Below are positions 7,208 through 16,517 of a stretch of DNA of 64,000 nucleotides, piece by piece (position 1 is the stretch's first letter; each line of letters opens with the position of its first letter). The notes beneath the pieces were generated by a model. The model was not told the origin of the DNA. It did no database searches and was given only the letters and a program-made list of their open reading frames with translations. Made by a program: the position numbers and the translations under genes. This DNA is from Elusimicrobiota bacterium. Lineage in GTDB: Bacteria > Elusimicrobiota > Elusimicrobia > Elusimicrobiales > UBA9959. The stretch is taken from assembly GCA_003482905.1 (NCBI GenBank), contig DMXM01000018.1:58785-122784 (forward strand), given 5' to 3'.

Positions 7208-8910
7208 CCCAGGATACGGACATACTTGTAGTGGAAGACAGCCCTACACAGGCCGAAACACTCAGGGAGATACTGCAAAAAGAAAACTACGGCGTTTTTC
7301 TGGCCGAAGACAGCGGCAAGGCGCTGGAAATGATGAAGGAACGCCGATTCGCCCTCATACTAAGCGATATACAAATGCCCGGAATGAACGGCTATCAGTT
7401 TTGCCGCAAGGTCAAGGACGACCCGGCAACAAAGGATATCCCGGTTATACTGCTGACCGCGCTTTCGGACCCGGGCGACGTTATTACCATCCTGGAATGC
7501 GGGGCCGACAATTTTATAGCAAAGCCTTTCGAGCCCGCTTACCTTTTGTCCTGGATAAAGCACCATCTTGTCACCCTGGCACTACGCAGGGCCGGAGGCG
7601 CCCAGGCGGATCTGAAATTCTTTTTCTCGGGCCTGGAACATTCCATCGCCCCCGACCGGATGCATATACTCGACATCCTGCTTTCCACTTACGAAGCCGT
7701 AGTACAGAAAGACCGGGAAGTAAAAAAAGCGCAGGGCGAGCTGGAACACCAATTCAGGCAGGCCCAGAAGATGGAAGCCGTCGGGCGGCTGGCCGGCGGT
7801 ATCGCGCACGATTTCAACAACCTGCTCACCGCCATAGAGGGCTACGCGGATTTCCTGCTGGGCAGCCTGGCCCCGGACGACAAAAGGCGCGGCGACGCCG
7901 AAGAGATCAAAAAAGCCGCGGACGCCGCCACAACGCTTACCAGGCAGCTTCTGACGTTCAGCCGCCACCAAGTATTTCAACCGCAGGTGCTCGACTGTAA
8001 CGAGGTCATCCGCAGCACGCAGAAGCTGCTGAAGAAGCTTATCGGCGAGAACATAGCCCTGGAGCTTGACCTACCAGAAGAGGAATGCCGGACAAAAGCG
8101 GACCCTGGACAGATTGAACAGATAGTGGCGAACCTGATAATCAACGCCAAGGACGCCATGCCCGGCGGCGGAAAGGTGACGATTAAAACCGAGAACGTGG
8201 AGCTCGACGGAAAATATTCCAGGATGCGGATGGAGGCGATCCGCGGCCCGCATGTGATGATAGCGGTGACGGACACCGGCTGCGGGATGGGCTCCGAAGT
8301 TATGACGCATCTCTTCGAACCATTTTTTACCACCAAAGAGGTGGGGAAAGGCACGGGGCTCGGGCTGTCGACGGTATACGGCATAGTCAAACAAAGCGGC
8401 GGGGATATTTATGTTTACAGCGAGCCGGGACTCGGGACCACGTTTAAGATCTACCTGCCGCGCACGACAGAGAAGGCAACGGCCCGCGCGGAGAGCTCAC
8501 CGCCAAAGGCGCTGCGCGGCTCGGAGACTATCCTGCTGGTCGAGGACGACGACGCCGTACGCCGGTTCGCCCTGCGCGCGCTGCGCGGGAACGGTTACAC
8601 GGTGCTAGAGGCGGGCGCCCCCGAAGAGGCCGCCAGGCTATTTGACGAGAACGCCGGCAGTATCGGCCTGGTCCTGACCGACACTGTCATGCCCGATATG
8701 AACGGCCATGAATTGTACGGCTTACTCGCTAAGCGCCGCCCGGGATTAAAGGCTATATTCATGTCCGGCTATACCGACTCTGACCATCTGAACCCCGGCA
8801 TCGAGGTTGCGCAAATGCCTTTCCTCCAGAAGCCGTTCAGCGCGGACACACTGGCCGCAAAAGTGCGCGAAGTCCTGGATTCGCGCGAGGCGGCTGGGGT
8901 AGGCAAGTAG
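7204..8910 (+). CDS. Hybrid sensor kinase REC-HisKA-HATPase-REC
   Basis: Cytoplasmic hybrid histidine kinase of 568 residues without membrane segments. Order: REC (about 5-125, acceptor Asp55 in LSDIQMPG), helical linker, HisKA with phospho-accepting His202 in GGIAHDFNNLL, HATPase_c (about 290-415, with NLIINAKDAM, DTGCGM, GKGTGLGLSTVYGIV) and a second REC (about 435-560, acceptor Asp in LTDTVMPD). The HDFNN box is typical of NtrB-like hybrid kinases. Lacking its own sensor, it probably receives its input through the N-terminal receiver, for example from CheA. It closely resembles the kinase at 16514-18667, which has an added PAS domain. Confidence 0.9.
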   Translation: MTQDTDILVVEDSPTQAETLREILQKENYGVFLAEDSGKALEMMKERRFALILSDIQMPGMNGYQFCRKVKDDPATKDIPVILLTALSDPGDVITILECGADNFIAKPFEPAYLLSWIKHHLVTLALRRAGGAQADLKFFFSGLEHSIAPDRMHILDILLSTYEAVVQKDREVKKAQGELEHQFRQAQKMEAVGRLAGGIAHDFNNLLTAIEGYADFLLGSLAPDDKRRGDAEEIKKAADAATTLTRQLLTFSRHQVFQPQVLDCNEVIRSTQKLLKKLIGENIALELDLPEEECRTKADPGQIEQIVANLIINAKDAMPGGGKVTIKTENVELDGKYSRMRMEAIRGPHVMIAVTDTGCGMGSEVMTHLFEPFFTTKEVGKGTGLGLSTVYGIVKQSGGDIYVYSEPGLGTTFKIYLPRTTEKATARAESSPPKALRGSETILLVEDDDAVRRFALRALRGNGYTVLEAGAPEEAARLFDENAGSIGLVLTDTVMPDMNGHELYGLLAKRRPGLKAIFMSGYTDSDHLNPGIEVAQMPFLQKPFSADTLAAKVREVLDSREAAGVGK

Positions 8911-8985
8911 GCTGCAGGCAGAATGCTGCCGTATACTTTCAGCAATCCCGGATTTTATTTTACGACGGGACATGCTAAATCCGCG

Positions 8986-9027
8986 CACGCTGGCGTGATT
9001 GATTCTGAACCGGCGATTATATATCAA
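8986..9027 (+). promoter_or_regulatory. Operator CACGC-TG-GCGTG plus promoter of the che operon
   Basis: The inverted repeat CACGC/GCGTG (8986-8997) lies one base before TTGATT (8999-9004), exactly as at 6304-6322. A 17-base spacer gives TATCAA at 9022-9027, a weaker -10. The remainder of 8911-9064 contains no gene. TTACGACGGGA at 8960 is the reverse complement of a block at 6278-6288. Confidence 0.5.
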
Positions 9028-9064
9028 TTATATAGCAGGGGTGTTCTTTTGGAGGGGGAGGGGA

Positions 9065-9556
9065 ATGCCGATATTGTGCGCAAGTACGGTTTGGGGCGCG
9101 GGTTCCGCGCCCCAAACCGCCTATTTCCTTGTTTTTCAGATCGATGACCATAGATACGCCGTTGCCATGGAGAGCGTGGAACGGGTGGTCCGGGCTTTTG
9201 CCCCGGCCCAGCTGCCGAAGGGCCCCGCGTCCGTCTCCGGACTTCTCAACCTCCACGGAAGAGTAATACCCTTGCTGAACATCCGCCATATTTTCGGCCT
9301 GCCGGAAAGGGAACTGAGACCGCAGGATTATTTTATTATCGCCACCGGGGCAGCGGGCGCGTGCGCTATCGCGGCCGATTCCGTGCCCTGCCTGACGGGC
9401 TGCCGCCCGGAGGAACTTATGCCGGCGGAAGCGGAGGTCCGGGGGAATTATATAGACCGCGTGATAAAAGCGCGCGACGGGCTTATCCTGATATTTGATC
9501 CCGCCCGGCTGCCGCCGCACGAAGAGATCACCGCAACGGCCGAAGGAGCGCAATGA
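9065..9556 (+). CDS. cheW: CheW-like coupling protein 1
   Basis: Adaptor joining chemoreceptor and CheA in the array. The CheW fold starts at AYFLVFQIDDHRYAVAMESVE and continues through VSGLLNLHGRVIPLLNIRHIFGLP, the usual receptor/kinase contact region. The ATG at 9065 follows GGAGGGGGAGGGG. It adds about 17 residues before the fold, which are encoded by a perfect 15-bp hairpin at 9087-9119. The next in-frame ATG (9166) would remove the first strand, so 9065 is kept, though this N-terminus is odd. The stop overlaps the cheR start at 9553. First gene of a tight operon running to 18667. Confidence 0.82.
   Translation: MPILCASTVWGAGSAPQTAYFLVFQIDDHRYAVAMESVERVVRAFAPAQLPKGPASVSGLLNLHGRVIPLLNIRHIFGLPERELRPQDYFIIATGAAGACAIAADSVPCLTGCRPEELMPAEAEVRGNYIDRVIKARDGLILIFDPARLPPHEEITATAEGAQ
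9087..9119 (+). promoter_or_regulatory. 15-bp hairpin at the 5' end of cheW
   Basis: The arms 9087-9101 and 9105-9119 are perfectly complementary around GTT, followed by CCTATTTCC. Its position and flanks (AAGTACGG before, CCGCCT after) match the hairpin at 6397-6429 while the stem sequence differs. This is the pattern expected of a conserved structure rather than a copied sequence. Confidence 0.5.
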
Positions 9557-10932
9557 GCCCGATAATGCCAGCCCCGGGCCTGGAGGACTTTGCCGCTTTC
9601 GTGGCTGAACGCACCGGGCTGTATTTCCCGCCGGAAAGGCTGACGGACCTGGAGAGGGCCGTCGCCCGCGCCGCGCCGGAACTGGGCTTTGCCGACGCCG
9701 CAGCCTGCATCGGCGGGCTTCTGGCCTCACCGCCGGATAAAGAGCGGCTGGAAACGCTGGCCGCCTATCTGACGGTGGGGGAAACCTATTTTTTCAGGAA
9801 TAAATCCGATTTCGGCGCGATCGAGAACATTATACTTCCCGCGATCGCCGCCGGGATGAACGGCGACGAAAGCGTACGGATCTGGAGCGCCGGCTGCGCC
9901 ACGGGCGAAGAGCCGTACTCCATAGCCATGCTCCTGGACGGAGGCGCTCCGGCTCTGAAAGGCCGCGGCGTCTCCATACTGGCCACCGACATAAATTCCA
10001 GCGCTCTGCGGGAGGCCGGGCGCGGAGTGTACGGGGAGTGGTCATTCAGGGAAGTCCCCCCGCATATAAGGGATAAATATTTCGCAAAGACAACGGGAAA
10101 GAAAATGGCGCTGCTTCCCCGCATTAAAAAAAAGGTCGACTTCTCATATCTTAACCTCGTGGAAGACTCCTATCCCGCGTTGTTAACCGCCACCAACGCC
10201 ATGGACCTTATACTGTGCAGGAACGTGCTTATGTATTTCCGGGCCGACCTGGCGGAAGCCGTGCTGCGCAAGTTCCAGGCCTCGCTTAAGGACGGCGGCT
10301 GGCTGATACTGGGCCCCGCCGAAGGGCCGCTGAATTTCCCCGGCCCGGCCCCGGCGCTGAAACCGGCGCAGATCCCCGGCGTAACCATTTTCAGAAAGAC
10401 CGGGGGGGCGCAACCGGCCGACGCGCCCGTATTTCCCGCGGAAACCCCGGCGCCTGTCTTCTCCATAACGCCCGCCATGGGGACCACGGCGCCCGTGCCG
10501 CCCGCTCCGCCGCCGGCCGGGCCGCCAAGCGCCGCCGGCCTTCTCCTTTTGGCCAGGGGACGCGCAAACCTTGGCAGGCTCGCCGAAGCGGAAGAACTTT
10601 GCTCAAAAGCCATAGAAGCCGGCAAGCTGAACCCCCTGGCCCATTATCTTCTGGGGATCATTTTTATGGAAGAGGGGCGCGACGGCGAGGCGGCACACTC
10701 CTTCAGGCGGGCGCTCTACCTGGCACCGGACCACATACCGGCCCATTTAGCCCTGGGCAATTTATTCCTGCGCGGCGGCAAAGCCGCACAGGCGCGCGGG
10801 CATTTTAAAAACGCCGCGGCCCTGCTTAAGCGTTATAAGCCGGACGAGACGCTGGCGGAGCCGGAAGGAATGGCCGCCGGCCGGCTGCTGGCGATAGCGC
10901 GCTCCGCGCTGGCGAGGTGCGCCCATGACTGA
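9553..10932 (+). CDS. cheR: CheR methyltransferase with C-terminal TPR
   Basis: S-adenosylmethionine-dependent methylation of receptor glutamates for adaptation. The N-terminal helical CheR domain covers about 5-75 and includes TYFFRNKSDF. The Rossmann methyltransferase domain (about 80-275) has IWSAGCATGEEPYSIAM, ILATDINSSAL and DLILCRNVLMYF. A proline/alanine-rich linker (about 285-330) leads to about three TPR units to residue 459, including NPLAHYLLGIIFMEEGRDGEA. A TPR tail is typical of CheR in FrzF-like and alternative-function systems and may dock partners. It overlaps its neighbours by 4 and 8 bases. Confidence 0.92.
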   Translation: MSPIMPAPGLEDFAAFVAERTGLYFPPERLTDLERAVARAAPELGFADAAACIGGLLASPPDKERLETLAAYLTVGETYFFRNKSDFGAIENIILPAIAAGMNGDESVRIWSAGCATGEEPYSIAMLLDGGAPALKGRGVSILATDINSSALREAGRGVYGEWSFREVPPHIRDKYFAKTTGKKMALLPRIKKKVDFSYLNLVEDSYPALLTATNAMDLILCRNVLMYFRADLAEAVLRKFQASLKDGGWLILGPAEGPLNFPGPAPALKPAQIPGVTIFRKTGGAQPADAPVFPAETPAPVFSITPAMGTTAPVPPAPPPAGPPSAAGLLLLARGRANLGRLAEAEELCSKAIEAGKLNPLAHYLLGIIFMEEGRDGEAAHSFRRALYLAPDHIPAHLALGNLFLRGGKAAQARGHFKNAAALLKRYKPDETLAEPEGMAAGRLLAIARSALARCAHD

Positions 10933-11485
10933 GCCGCCGGAGGAAAACCGGAAAATACTTAAAAAGCGGGCGGAAGCTGCGGCAGCGGCCCCGAAGGACG
11001 GGGCCGGCGCCAGGGAACAGACGCAGTTCCTGGAGTTCGCACTGGCCGGCGAACGCTACGCCGTAGAACTGGCGCTTGTGCGCGAGGTTTGCGCCGGCAA
11101 GCGGATAACGCATATCCCGGGCGCGCCGCCGCATATAGCCGGAGTCGCCAATATCAGGGGACAGATACTGCCGGTAGCCGACCTGGCGCTTTTTTTCGGG
11201 ATAGGGGCGGGAACACCCGGACCGCGGGAAATAGTAATACTGCGCGCCCGCGCGCCGGAGGGGACCGCCGGCGAGATACGGGAACTGTGCGTCATGGCCG
11301 ACACAGTTTGCGGGGTACGCCAGGTCTCCGCCGCTGAGATACAGCCGCCGCCACCGGGTTTCACCGGGATACACGCTAAATATCTCGGCGGCATAACACA
11401 AGAGGGGCTGATAATATTCCTGGCGGGCAGATTCCTTGAAGCGGACCACGGAACGGCAGCGGAAAAGAACGGGAGGCACCAATGA
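10925..11485 (+). CDS. cheW: CheW-like coupling protein 2
   Basis: Second scaffold protein of the array, 186 residues. About 30 charged residues ([20 protein letters not shown]) precede the CheW domain, which begins [22 protein letters not shown] and continues [20 protein letters not shown]. Two differently extended CheW proteins in one operon may support distinct array contacts. It overlaps cheR by 8 bases and the MCP gene by 4. Confidence 0.88.
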   Translation: MTEPPEENRKILKKRAEAAAAAPKDGAGAREQTQFLEFALAGERYAVELALVREVCAGKRITHIPGAPPHIAGVANIRGQILPVADLALFFGIGAGTPGPREIVILRARAPEGTAGEIRELCVMADTVCGVRQVSAAEIQPPPPGFTGIHAKYLGGITQEGLIIFLAGRFLEADHGTAAEKNGRHQ

Positions 11486-13230
11486 AACGGATAGCTGATA
11501 TTTCCATAAAGAATAAACTACTTTTGAGTTTCGGGCTGATGATATTTTTTACGGCGGCGGTAACGGTTACGGCGTTCAGCGTGATTACGGCTCTGAGGTC
11601 CACCCTGGACCTCACGGAAAGGGAACACCCGGCTATAACCAACCTGCTGCAGCTCCGCTCCACTATGAACCGGATACGCGGCCAGATGCTGGAACTGTCC
11701 CTTACAAGGGAACAGGCTGCTCAGGAAAAACTCGCGGCCGACGTGGAGCAGCGCGTAGGCGATATAAAGCAGAGTATCTCCGTGCAAACGGTCCACAGCA
11801 AATCGGGACACAAATTCGAGGCCGAAACCTCGGAACTCGCCATGCAGTGGGCGGCCTATGCGAAAACCATGGAGGAGGAGATAAAACTGGCCCGCCAGGG
11901 GAAAACTACGGACCTTATGGCGCTGGCGCAAGGCGCGCAAAAAGACCGGTACGAGCGCATACGCCTGCTGGCCCTCGCAATGACCGACAACTCCGAAACC
12001 GACATGCGAACGGCCACGAACCTCAGCCGGGAGCGCGCCGCCAATTCGGCCAGGATCTTCCTTATGACGGGGGGCGCGGCCGTCTTCTGCGCGCTCTTGA
12101 TCTCGCTGTTGCTCACAGCCAGCATAGTGGGGCCGCTCACGGCTATCGCGGCGGCGGCGGAGGCCATTTCCAAAGGGGAGATGGCGGTCAATCTCCCTTC
12201 GTCCGCCCGTGAGGACGAGGTGGGCGCCCTCGCCAAAGCTTTTTCGCGCATGACCGAGTACCTGCGCAACATGGCAGAAGCGGCCGAACAGATAGGCGGC
12301 CGCGATTTCAGGACGGAAGTAAAGCCCCTCTCCGATAAAGACATACTGGGCAACGCCTTCCGTTCCATGACGGCCAATCTCCGCACAATGACCAGGGATA
12401 TACACAACGCCACGCAGGTGCTGGCCTCCTCCACCAGCCAACTGGCTGCCTCCACCACAGAGACCGCCTCCACCGTGGCGGAGATAGCCACGGCGGTTAG
12501 CCAGACCACGGCCACCGTGGAGGAGGTCAAGCAGACCGCACAGCTTTCCAGCCATAAAGCCAGACAGGTGTCGGACTCGGCGCAGCGGGTGACGCAGGTG
12601 GCGCAGGAGGGTAAAAAGGCCGTAGAGGATGTAACGGAGGGTATGGGCCAGATAAAGATGCAGGTCGAATCCATAGCCAAGAATATAGTGCGCCTCAGCG
12701 AGCAGAGCCAGACCATAGGCGAGATAACCTCCGCTGTCAGCGACCTGGCCGAGCAGTCGAACCTGCTGGCCGTCAACGCCGCCATCGAGGCCGCCAAGGC
12801 CGGCGAACAGGGGCGGGGCTTTGCCGTGGTGGCGCAGGAAGTAAAATCCCTGGCCGACCAGTCCAAGAGCGCCACAAAGCAGGTACGGGCCATACTGAGC
12901 GAGGTGCAGAAAGCCATAAACTCCGCAGTGATGGCCACCGAACAGGGCAACCGGGCGGTGGAGGCGGGGGTAAAACAATCCTCCGTGGCGGGCGGCGCCA
13001 TAACCAAGCTCGCCGACAGCATAGCCGAAGCGGCGCAGGCGGCAACACAGGTGGCGGCCTCAAACCAGCAGCAGCTGGCCGGCATGGACCAGCTGGCGCA
13101 GGCCATGGAGAACATAAAGACGGCCACCAATCAGAACGCCACCGCCGCGCGCCAGACTGAAGCCTCCACCAAGGATCTGCAGCAGTTAGGGCAGAAACTG
13201 AGACACCTGGCGGAACAGTATAAGGTCTGA
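11482..13230 (+). CDS. Methyl-accepting chemotaxis protein
   Basis: Transmembrane receptor of 582 residues. TM1 at about 12-33, a periplasmic four-helix-type ligand domain (about 35-190) with [17 protein letters not shown]2 at about 193-215, HAMP at about 215-270, then a long cytoplasmic coiled coil. Its hairpin tip contains [20 protein letters not shown] followed by [10 protein letters not shown], the conserved CheW/CheA contact. No C-terminal CheR-docking pentapeptide is present; the protein ends HLAEQYKV. It is the only receptor in the operon, so it probably supplies this system's main input. The ligand is unknown. Confidence 0.93.
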   Translation: MKRIADISIKNKLLLSFGLMIFFTAAVTVTAFSVITALRSTLDLTEREHPAITNLLQLRSTMNRIRGQMLELSLTREQAAQEKLAADVEQRVGDIKQSISVQTVHSKSGHKFEAETSELAMQWAAYAKTMEEEIKLARQGKTTDLMALAQGAQKDRYERIRLLALAMTDNSETDMRTATNLSRERAANSARIFLMTGGAAVFCALLISLLLTASIVGPLTAIAAAAEAISKGEMAVNLPSSAREDEVGALAKAFSRMTEYLRNMAEAAEQIGGRDFRTEVKPLSDKDILGNAFRSMTANLRTMTRDIHNATQVLASSTSQLAASTTETASTVAEIATAVSQTTATVEEVKQTAQLSSHKARQVSDSAQRVTQVAQEGKKAVEDVTEGMGQIKMQVESIAKNIVRLSEQSQTIGEITSAVSDLAEQSNLLAVNAAIEAAKAGEQGRGFAVVAQEVKSLADQSKSATKQVRAILSEVQKAINSAVMATEQGNRAVEAGVKQSSVAGGAITKLADSIAEAAQAATQVAASNQQQLAGMDQLAQAMENIKTATNQNATAARQTEASTKDLQQLGQKLRHLAEQYKV

Positions 13231-13239
13231 CGGGGATAT

Positions 13240-15453
13240 ATGGCTCATAACGGGGAAGAGTTCAGGAAAAAGCTGCTTATCACCTTCAGGGGCGAGGCCG
13301 AGGACCATATACGGGAACTCGGTTCCGGTTTTTTAAAATTGGAGGACCCCTCTTTTTCCGGTTCGCCGGCCGCGATACTGGAAACCGTTTTCCGGGCCGC
13401 GCACAGCCTTAAGGGAGCGGCCAGGGCGGTGGACGAAAAAGAGACCGAGGCGGTATGCCAGGCACTGGAAAGCGTTCTGGCCGACCTAAAAAAAGACAAC
13501 CGCCCGCCCGGCGCGGCCCTGCTGGACCTGCTGCTGGCGGCGGTAAGAACGCTTCAAGAACTCGCCGCGCCGGCAAAAACGGAGGGCACAAGGCCGGCCT
13601 CCATCCGGGCGGCGGAAACCGTCTCCAGGCTGGAAGCCGCCATGCACTCCCGGCCGGGCGGCGGGCGCGCGGACAACGCCCACGCGGAGAAACCGCTGAC
13701 CGGAGCGCGGGAAATCCCCGGAGACGAGCCGCACCCGGTCCCAACCGCGGCTGAAAACGTGCGGGTGCCGCTGGCCGTGCTGGAGTCGCTGCTGAGGCAG
13801 ACCGAAGAGCTGCTGGCCTGCAAACTGGCCGCCGCGCAGCGTTGCGTTGACCTGAAAGACCTGACCATTGATATAGGGCTGCGGCGCAAGGAATGGGCTG
13901 CGGCGCGGCCCGGAACCGGGACGGATATAATGGAAACGCCGCGTAATTACCTGGCCGGGCTCGAGAAAGCGGAGAATGGGCTGCGCAAAGGAATGGAACA
14001 GGACCAGCGCGCGCTGGCCTCGCAGATAGACCGCCTTCACTGGGAAATGAAACGGACGATGATGCTGCCTTTTTCCACGCTGCTGGAAGGGTTCCCGCTG
14101 TTCCTGCGCGAAATGCTCCGCAGCCAGGGCAAGGACGCCGACCTGGTAATGGAAGGGACGGAACTGGCAGTAGACCGCAGGATACTGCAGGAGATGAAAG
14201 ATCCCCTGCTGCACCTGGCCAGGAACGCGGTGGACCACGGCATAGAAAAACGGGAAACGCGCCTGGGGAAGAACAAGCCTCCGCGCGGAAGGATATTTAT
14301 CTCCATTTCAAAAAAAGAGGGGAACAAGGCCGAAATAATAATAAAAGACGACGGGGCTGGGATAGACGCCGGCAAAGTGGCGGCCGCGGCCGCCAGGCTG
14401 GGAATACCCGACACTGAAGCCGCGGGGAAAGCCGACATGGCCCGGGCCGGGGCGCTCATTTTTAAATCCGGGGTTTCCACCTGCCCGATAATTACGGACA
14501 TCTCAGGCCGGGGCCTGGGCCTTGCCATAGTGCGCGAAAAAGTGGAGCGGCTGGGGGGCACGGTTGAAGTGGAAACGGCGCCGGGAGAAACCGTGTTCAG
14601 GATAGTGCTTCCCCTGACGGTCTCAACGCTGAGAGGGATCCTGGTGGAGAGCGGAGGGGAAACTTTCGCGGTGCCGATCTCCCAGGTGGAACGGGCGGGC
14701 CGCGCCGGGCCGGAAGAGACCAGGACGGTGGAAGGGAAGGCCGTCGTCTCTTCCGGCGGACGGACCATACCGCTGCTGAAGCTGTGTGAAACGCTCGGCC
14801 TTGCCGGGGTTCCCAGGCCCGAAGGCAACGCCGGCTGCGGCCAGTTCATAGTGGCTGTCTCCGGAGAAGAGAGGGCGGCTTTCCAGGTGGACCAAGTGTT
14901 GATGGAGCAGGAACTCCTGGTAAAGGGGCTCGGCGGGCCGCTGGCAAATGTACGCGGGGTTTCCGGAGCGGCCGTGCTGGGCGGCGGCAAGGTGGTGCCC
15001 ATGCTGAATATGCGCGACCTTATTGAAGCGGGGGGTAAACCGGGCGTGCCCGCGCCGCGCGGAGCGGGCGCGCCCGGCGGCCAAAAGCGCAAAAAGGCCG
15101 TTCTGATAGCGGAAGACTCCATCACGGCGAGAACGCTCTTGAAGAATATTTTTGAAGCCGCCGGCTACGAAGTGAAGACGGCGGTGGATGGCGAGGCCGC
15201 TTTTGAGCTGCTGCGGTCCGTTGCCTGCGACATAGTCGTATCCGACGTGGATATGCCTAAAATGACCGGCTTTGAGCTTACGGCCAGAATAAGGGCGGAC
15301 AAAAATCTCTCGGATCTGCCGGTAGTGCTGGTGACCGCGCTGGAATCTGACCGGGACAGGGAAAGGGGGATAGACGCCGGCGCCAACGCCTATATCGTCA
15401 AAAGCAAATTCGAGCAGAACGATATACTGGAAATAATTGAAAGGCTCATATGA
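13240..15453 (+). CDS. cheA: Hybrid chemotaxis kinase CheA-REC
   Basis: Histidine kinase of the array, 737 residues. HPt domain (about 5-110) with phosphorylated His55 in AAHSLKGAAR, a variable linker, a dimerisation helix pair (about 180-275), HATPase (about 315-460, with HLARNAVDHGIEKRE, DDGAGID, GRGLGLAIV), a CheW-like domain (about 465-600) and a C-terminal REC (about 620-737) with acceptor Asp669 in VVSDVDMPKM. There is no evident P2 domain. A fused receiver is characteristic of FrzE/PilL-like systems and may act as output or phosphate sink. It starts ten bases after the MCP gene and overlaps cheB by four. Confidence 0.93.
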   Translation: MAHNGEEFRKKLLITFRGEAEDHIRELGSGFLKLEDPSFSGSPAAILETVFRAAHSLKGAARAVDEKETEAVCQALESVLADLKKDNRPPGAALLDLLLAAVRTLQELAAPAKTEGTRPASIRAAETVSRLEAAMHSRPGGGRADNAHAEKPLTGAREIPGDEPHPVPTAAENVRVPLAVLESLLRQTEELLACKLAAAQRCVDLKDLTIDIGLRRKEWAAARPGTGTDIMETPRNYLAGLEKAENGLRKGMEQDQRALASQIDRLHWEMKRTMMLPFSTLLEGFPLFLREMLRSQGKDADLVMEGTELAVDRRILQEMKDPLLHLARNAVDHGIEKRETRLGKNKPPRGRIFISISKKEGNKAEIIIKDDGAGIDAGKVAAAAARLGIPDTEAAGKADMARAGALIFKSGVSTCPIITDISGRGLGLAIVREKVERLGGTVEVETAPGETVFRIVLPLTVSTLRGILVESGGETFAVPISQVERAGRAGPEETRTVEGKAVVSSGGRTIPLLKLCETLGLAGVPRPEGNAGCGQFIVAVSGEERAAFQVDQVLMEQELLVKGLGGPLANVRGVSGAAVLGGGKVVPMLNMRDLIEAGGKPGVPAPRGAGAPGGQKRKKAVLIAEDSITARTLLKNIFEAAGYEVKTAVDGEAAFELLRSVACDIVVSDVDMPKMTGFELTARIRADKNLSDLPVVLVTALESDRDRERGIDAGANAYIVKSKFEQNDILEIIERLI

Positions 15454-16517
15454 TAAACGTCCTTATAGCCAACGACTCCCCCACGGCGGCGGAATTCCTG
15501 AAGCGGATCCTCAGTACGGACCCGGAGATCTCCGTGACCGACGTGGCCAGAAACGGCCTGGAGGCCGCGAATATGGCCGGCAGGAAAAGGCCGGATGTTA
15601 TAGCGATGGACATTCATATGCCGGGCCTCGATGGCTTTGAGGCTACACGCAGGATAATGGAAAATACCCCCGTGCCGATAGTTATAGTGGCGGGGAGTTC
15701 TTCCGGGGACAATGAAATAATGGTCTTTAAAGCCGTGCAGGCCGGGGCGGTAGCCTGCGTGCGCGCCCCGTCCGGCTTTTCATCACCGGAACACGCCCCG
15801 GAGGCGGCGGAACTGGTGAAGACGATAAAAGCCATGTCGGAGGTTAAGGTGATCAGACGCTGGCATGACCTGGCCAGGCGCCCCGCCGCCGCCGTTCCAG
15901 CGCCCGGCCAATTGCCGAAGTTGCAGCCTGGCATGATACAACTGGTAGCCATGGGCGCCTCCACCGGGGGGCCGCAGGTACTCCAATCCATACTTTCCCG
16001 GCTGCCCGCAGGCCTTTCAGCGCCCGTCGTGGTGGTGCAACATATGTCGCCGGGGTTCATAAAGAGTTTCGCCCGCTGGCTGGATGGGTCCACTCCGTTA
16101 AAAGTGACCATAGCCGCTCACGGGGAGACCGCGCTGCCGGGGCATGTCTATGTGGCGCCGGACGGGCGGCATATCGCGGTGAGGGCGGGGGCGGAAATAC
16201 AGCTTACCGACGACGAACCGGAGAACGGCATGCGCCCGTCGGTTTCAAGGCTCTTCCGCTCCTTAGCCGGGAATCTGGGAGAACACTCGGCTGGAATACT
16301 TCTCACAGGCATGGGCGAGGACGGGGCAATGGAACTTAAGAATATGCGTGACGCGGGCGCCGTCACTATCGCCCAGGATAGTGAAAGTTCGCTTATATAC
16401 GGCATGCCGGGCGCGGCCGTAAAGGCCGGGGCGGCGGCGTATGTTCTTTCACCGGCCGGGATCGCCGCGGCTATTTCGGCGCTGGCGCCCGCTAAAATTA
16501 CGGGAGGCGCCTTATGA
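15450..16517 (+). CDS. cheB: Chemotaxis protein-glutamate methylesterase CheB
   Basis: Removes methyl groups from (or deamidates) receptor glutamines and glutamates, opposing CheR. REC at about 1-120 with acceptor Asp54 in AMDIHMPG, then a CheB catalytic domain at about 160-350. The triad is visible: Ser171 in MGASTGG, His in VVQHMSPGF and Asp in LLTGMGEDG. The 355 residues are family length. ATGA overlaps with cheA and with the following kinase indicate one transcript. An unusual VVAGSSSGD replaces the more common receiver loop. Confidence 0.94.
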   Translation: MINVLIANDSPTAAEFLKRILSTDPEISVTDVARNGLEAANMAGRKRPDVIAMDIHMPGLDGFEATRRIMENTPVPIVIVAGSSSGDNEIMVFKAVQAGAVACVRAPSGFSSPEHAPEAAELVKTIKAMSEVKVIRRWHDLARRPAAAVPAPGQLPKLQPGMIQLVAMGASTGGPQVLQSILSRLPAGLSAPVVVVQHMSPGFIKSFARWLDGSTPLKVTIAAHGETALPGHVYVAPDGRHIAVRAGAEIQLTDDEPENGMRPSVSRLFRSLAGNLGEHSAGILLTGMGEDGAMELKNMRDAGAVTIAQDSESSLIYGMPGAAVKAGAAAYVLSPAGIAAAISALAPAKITGGAL

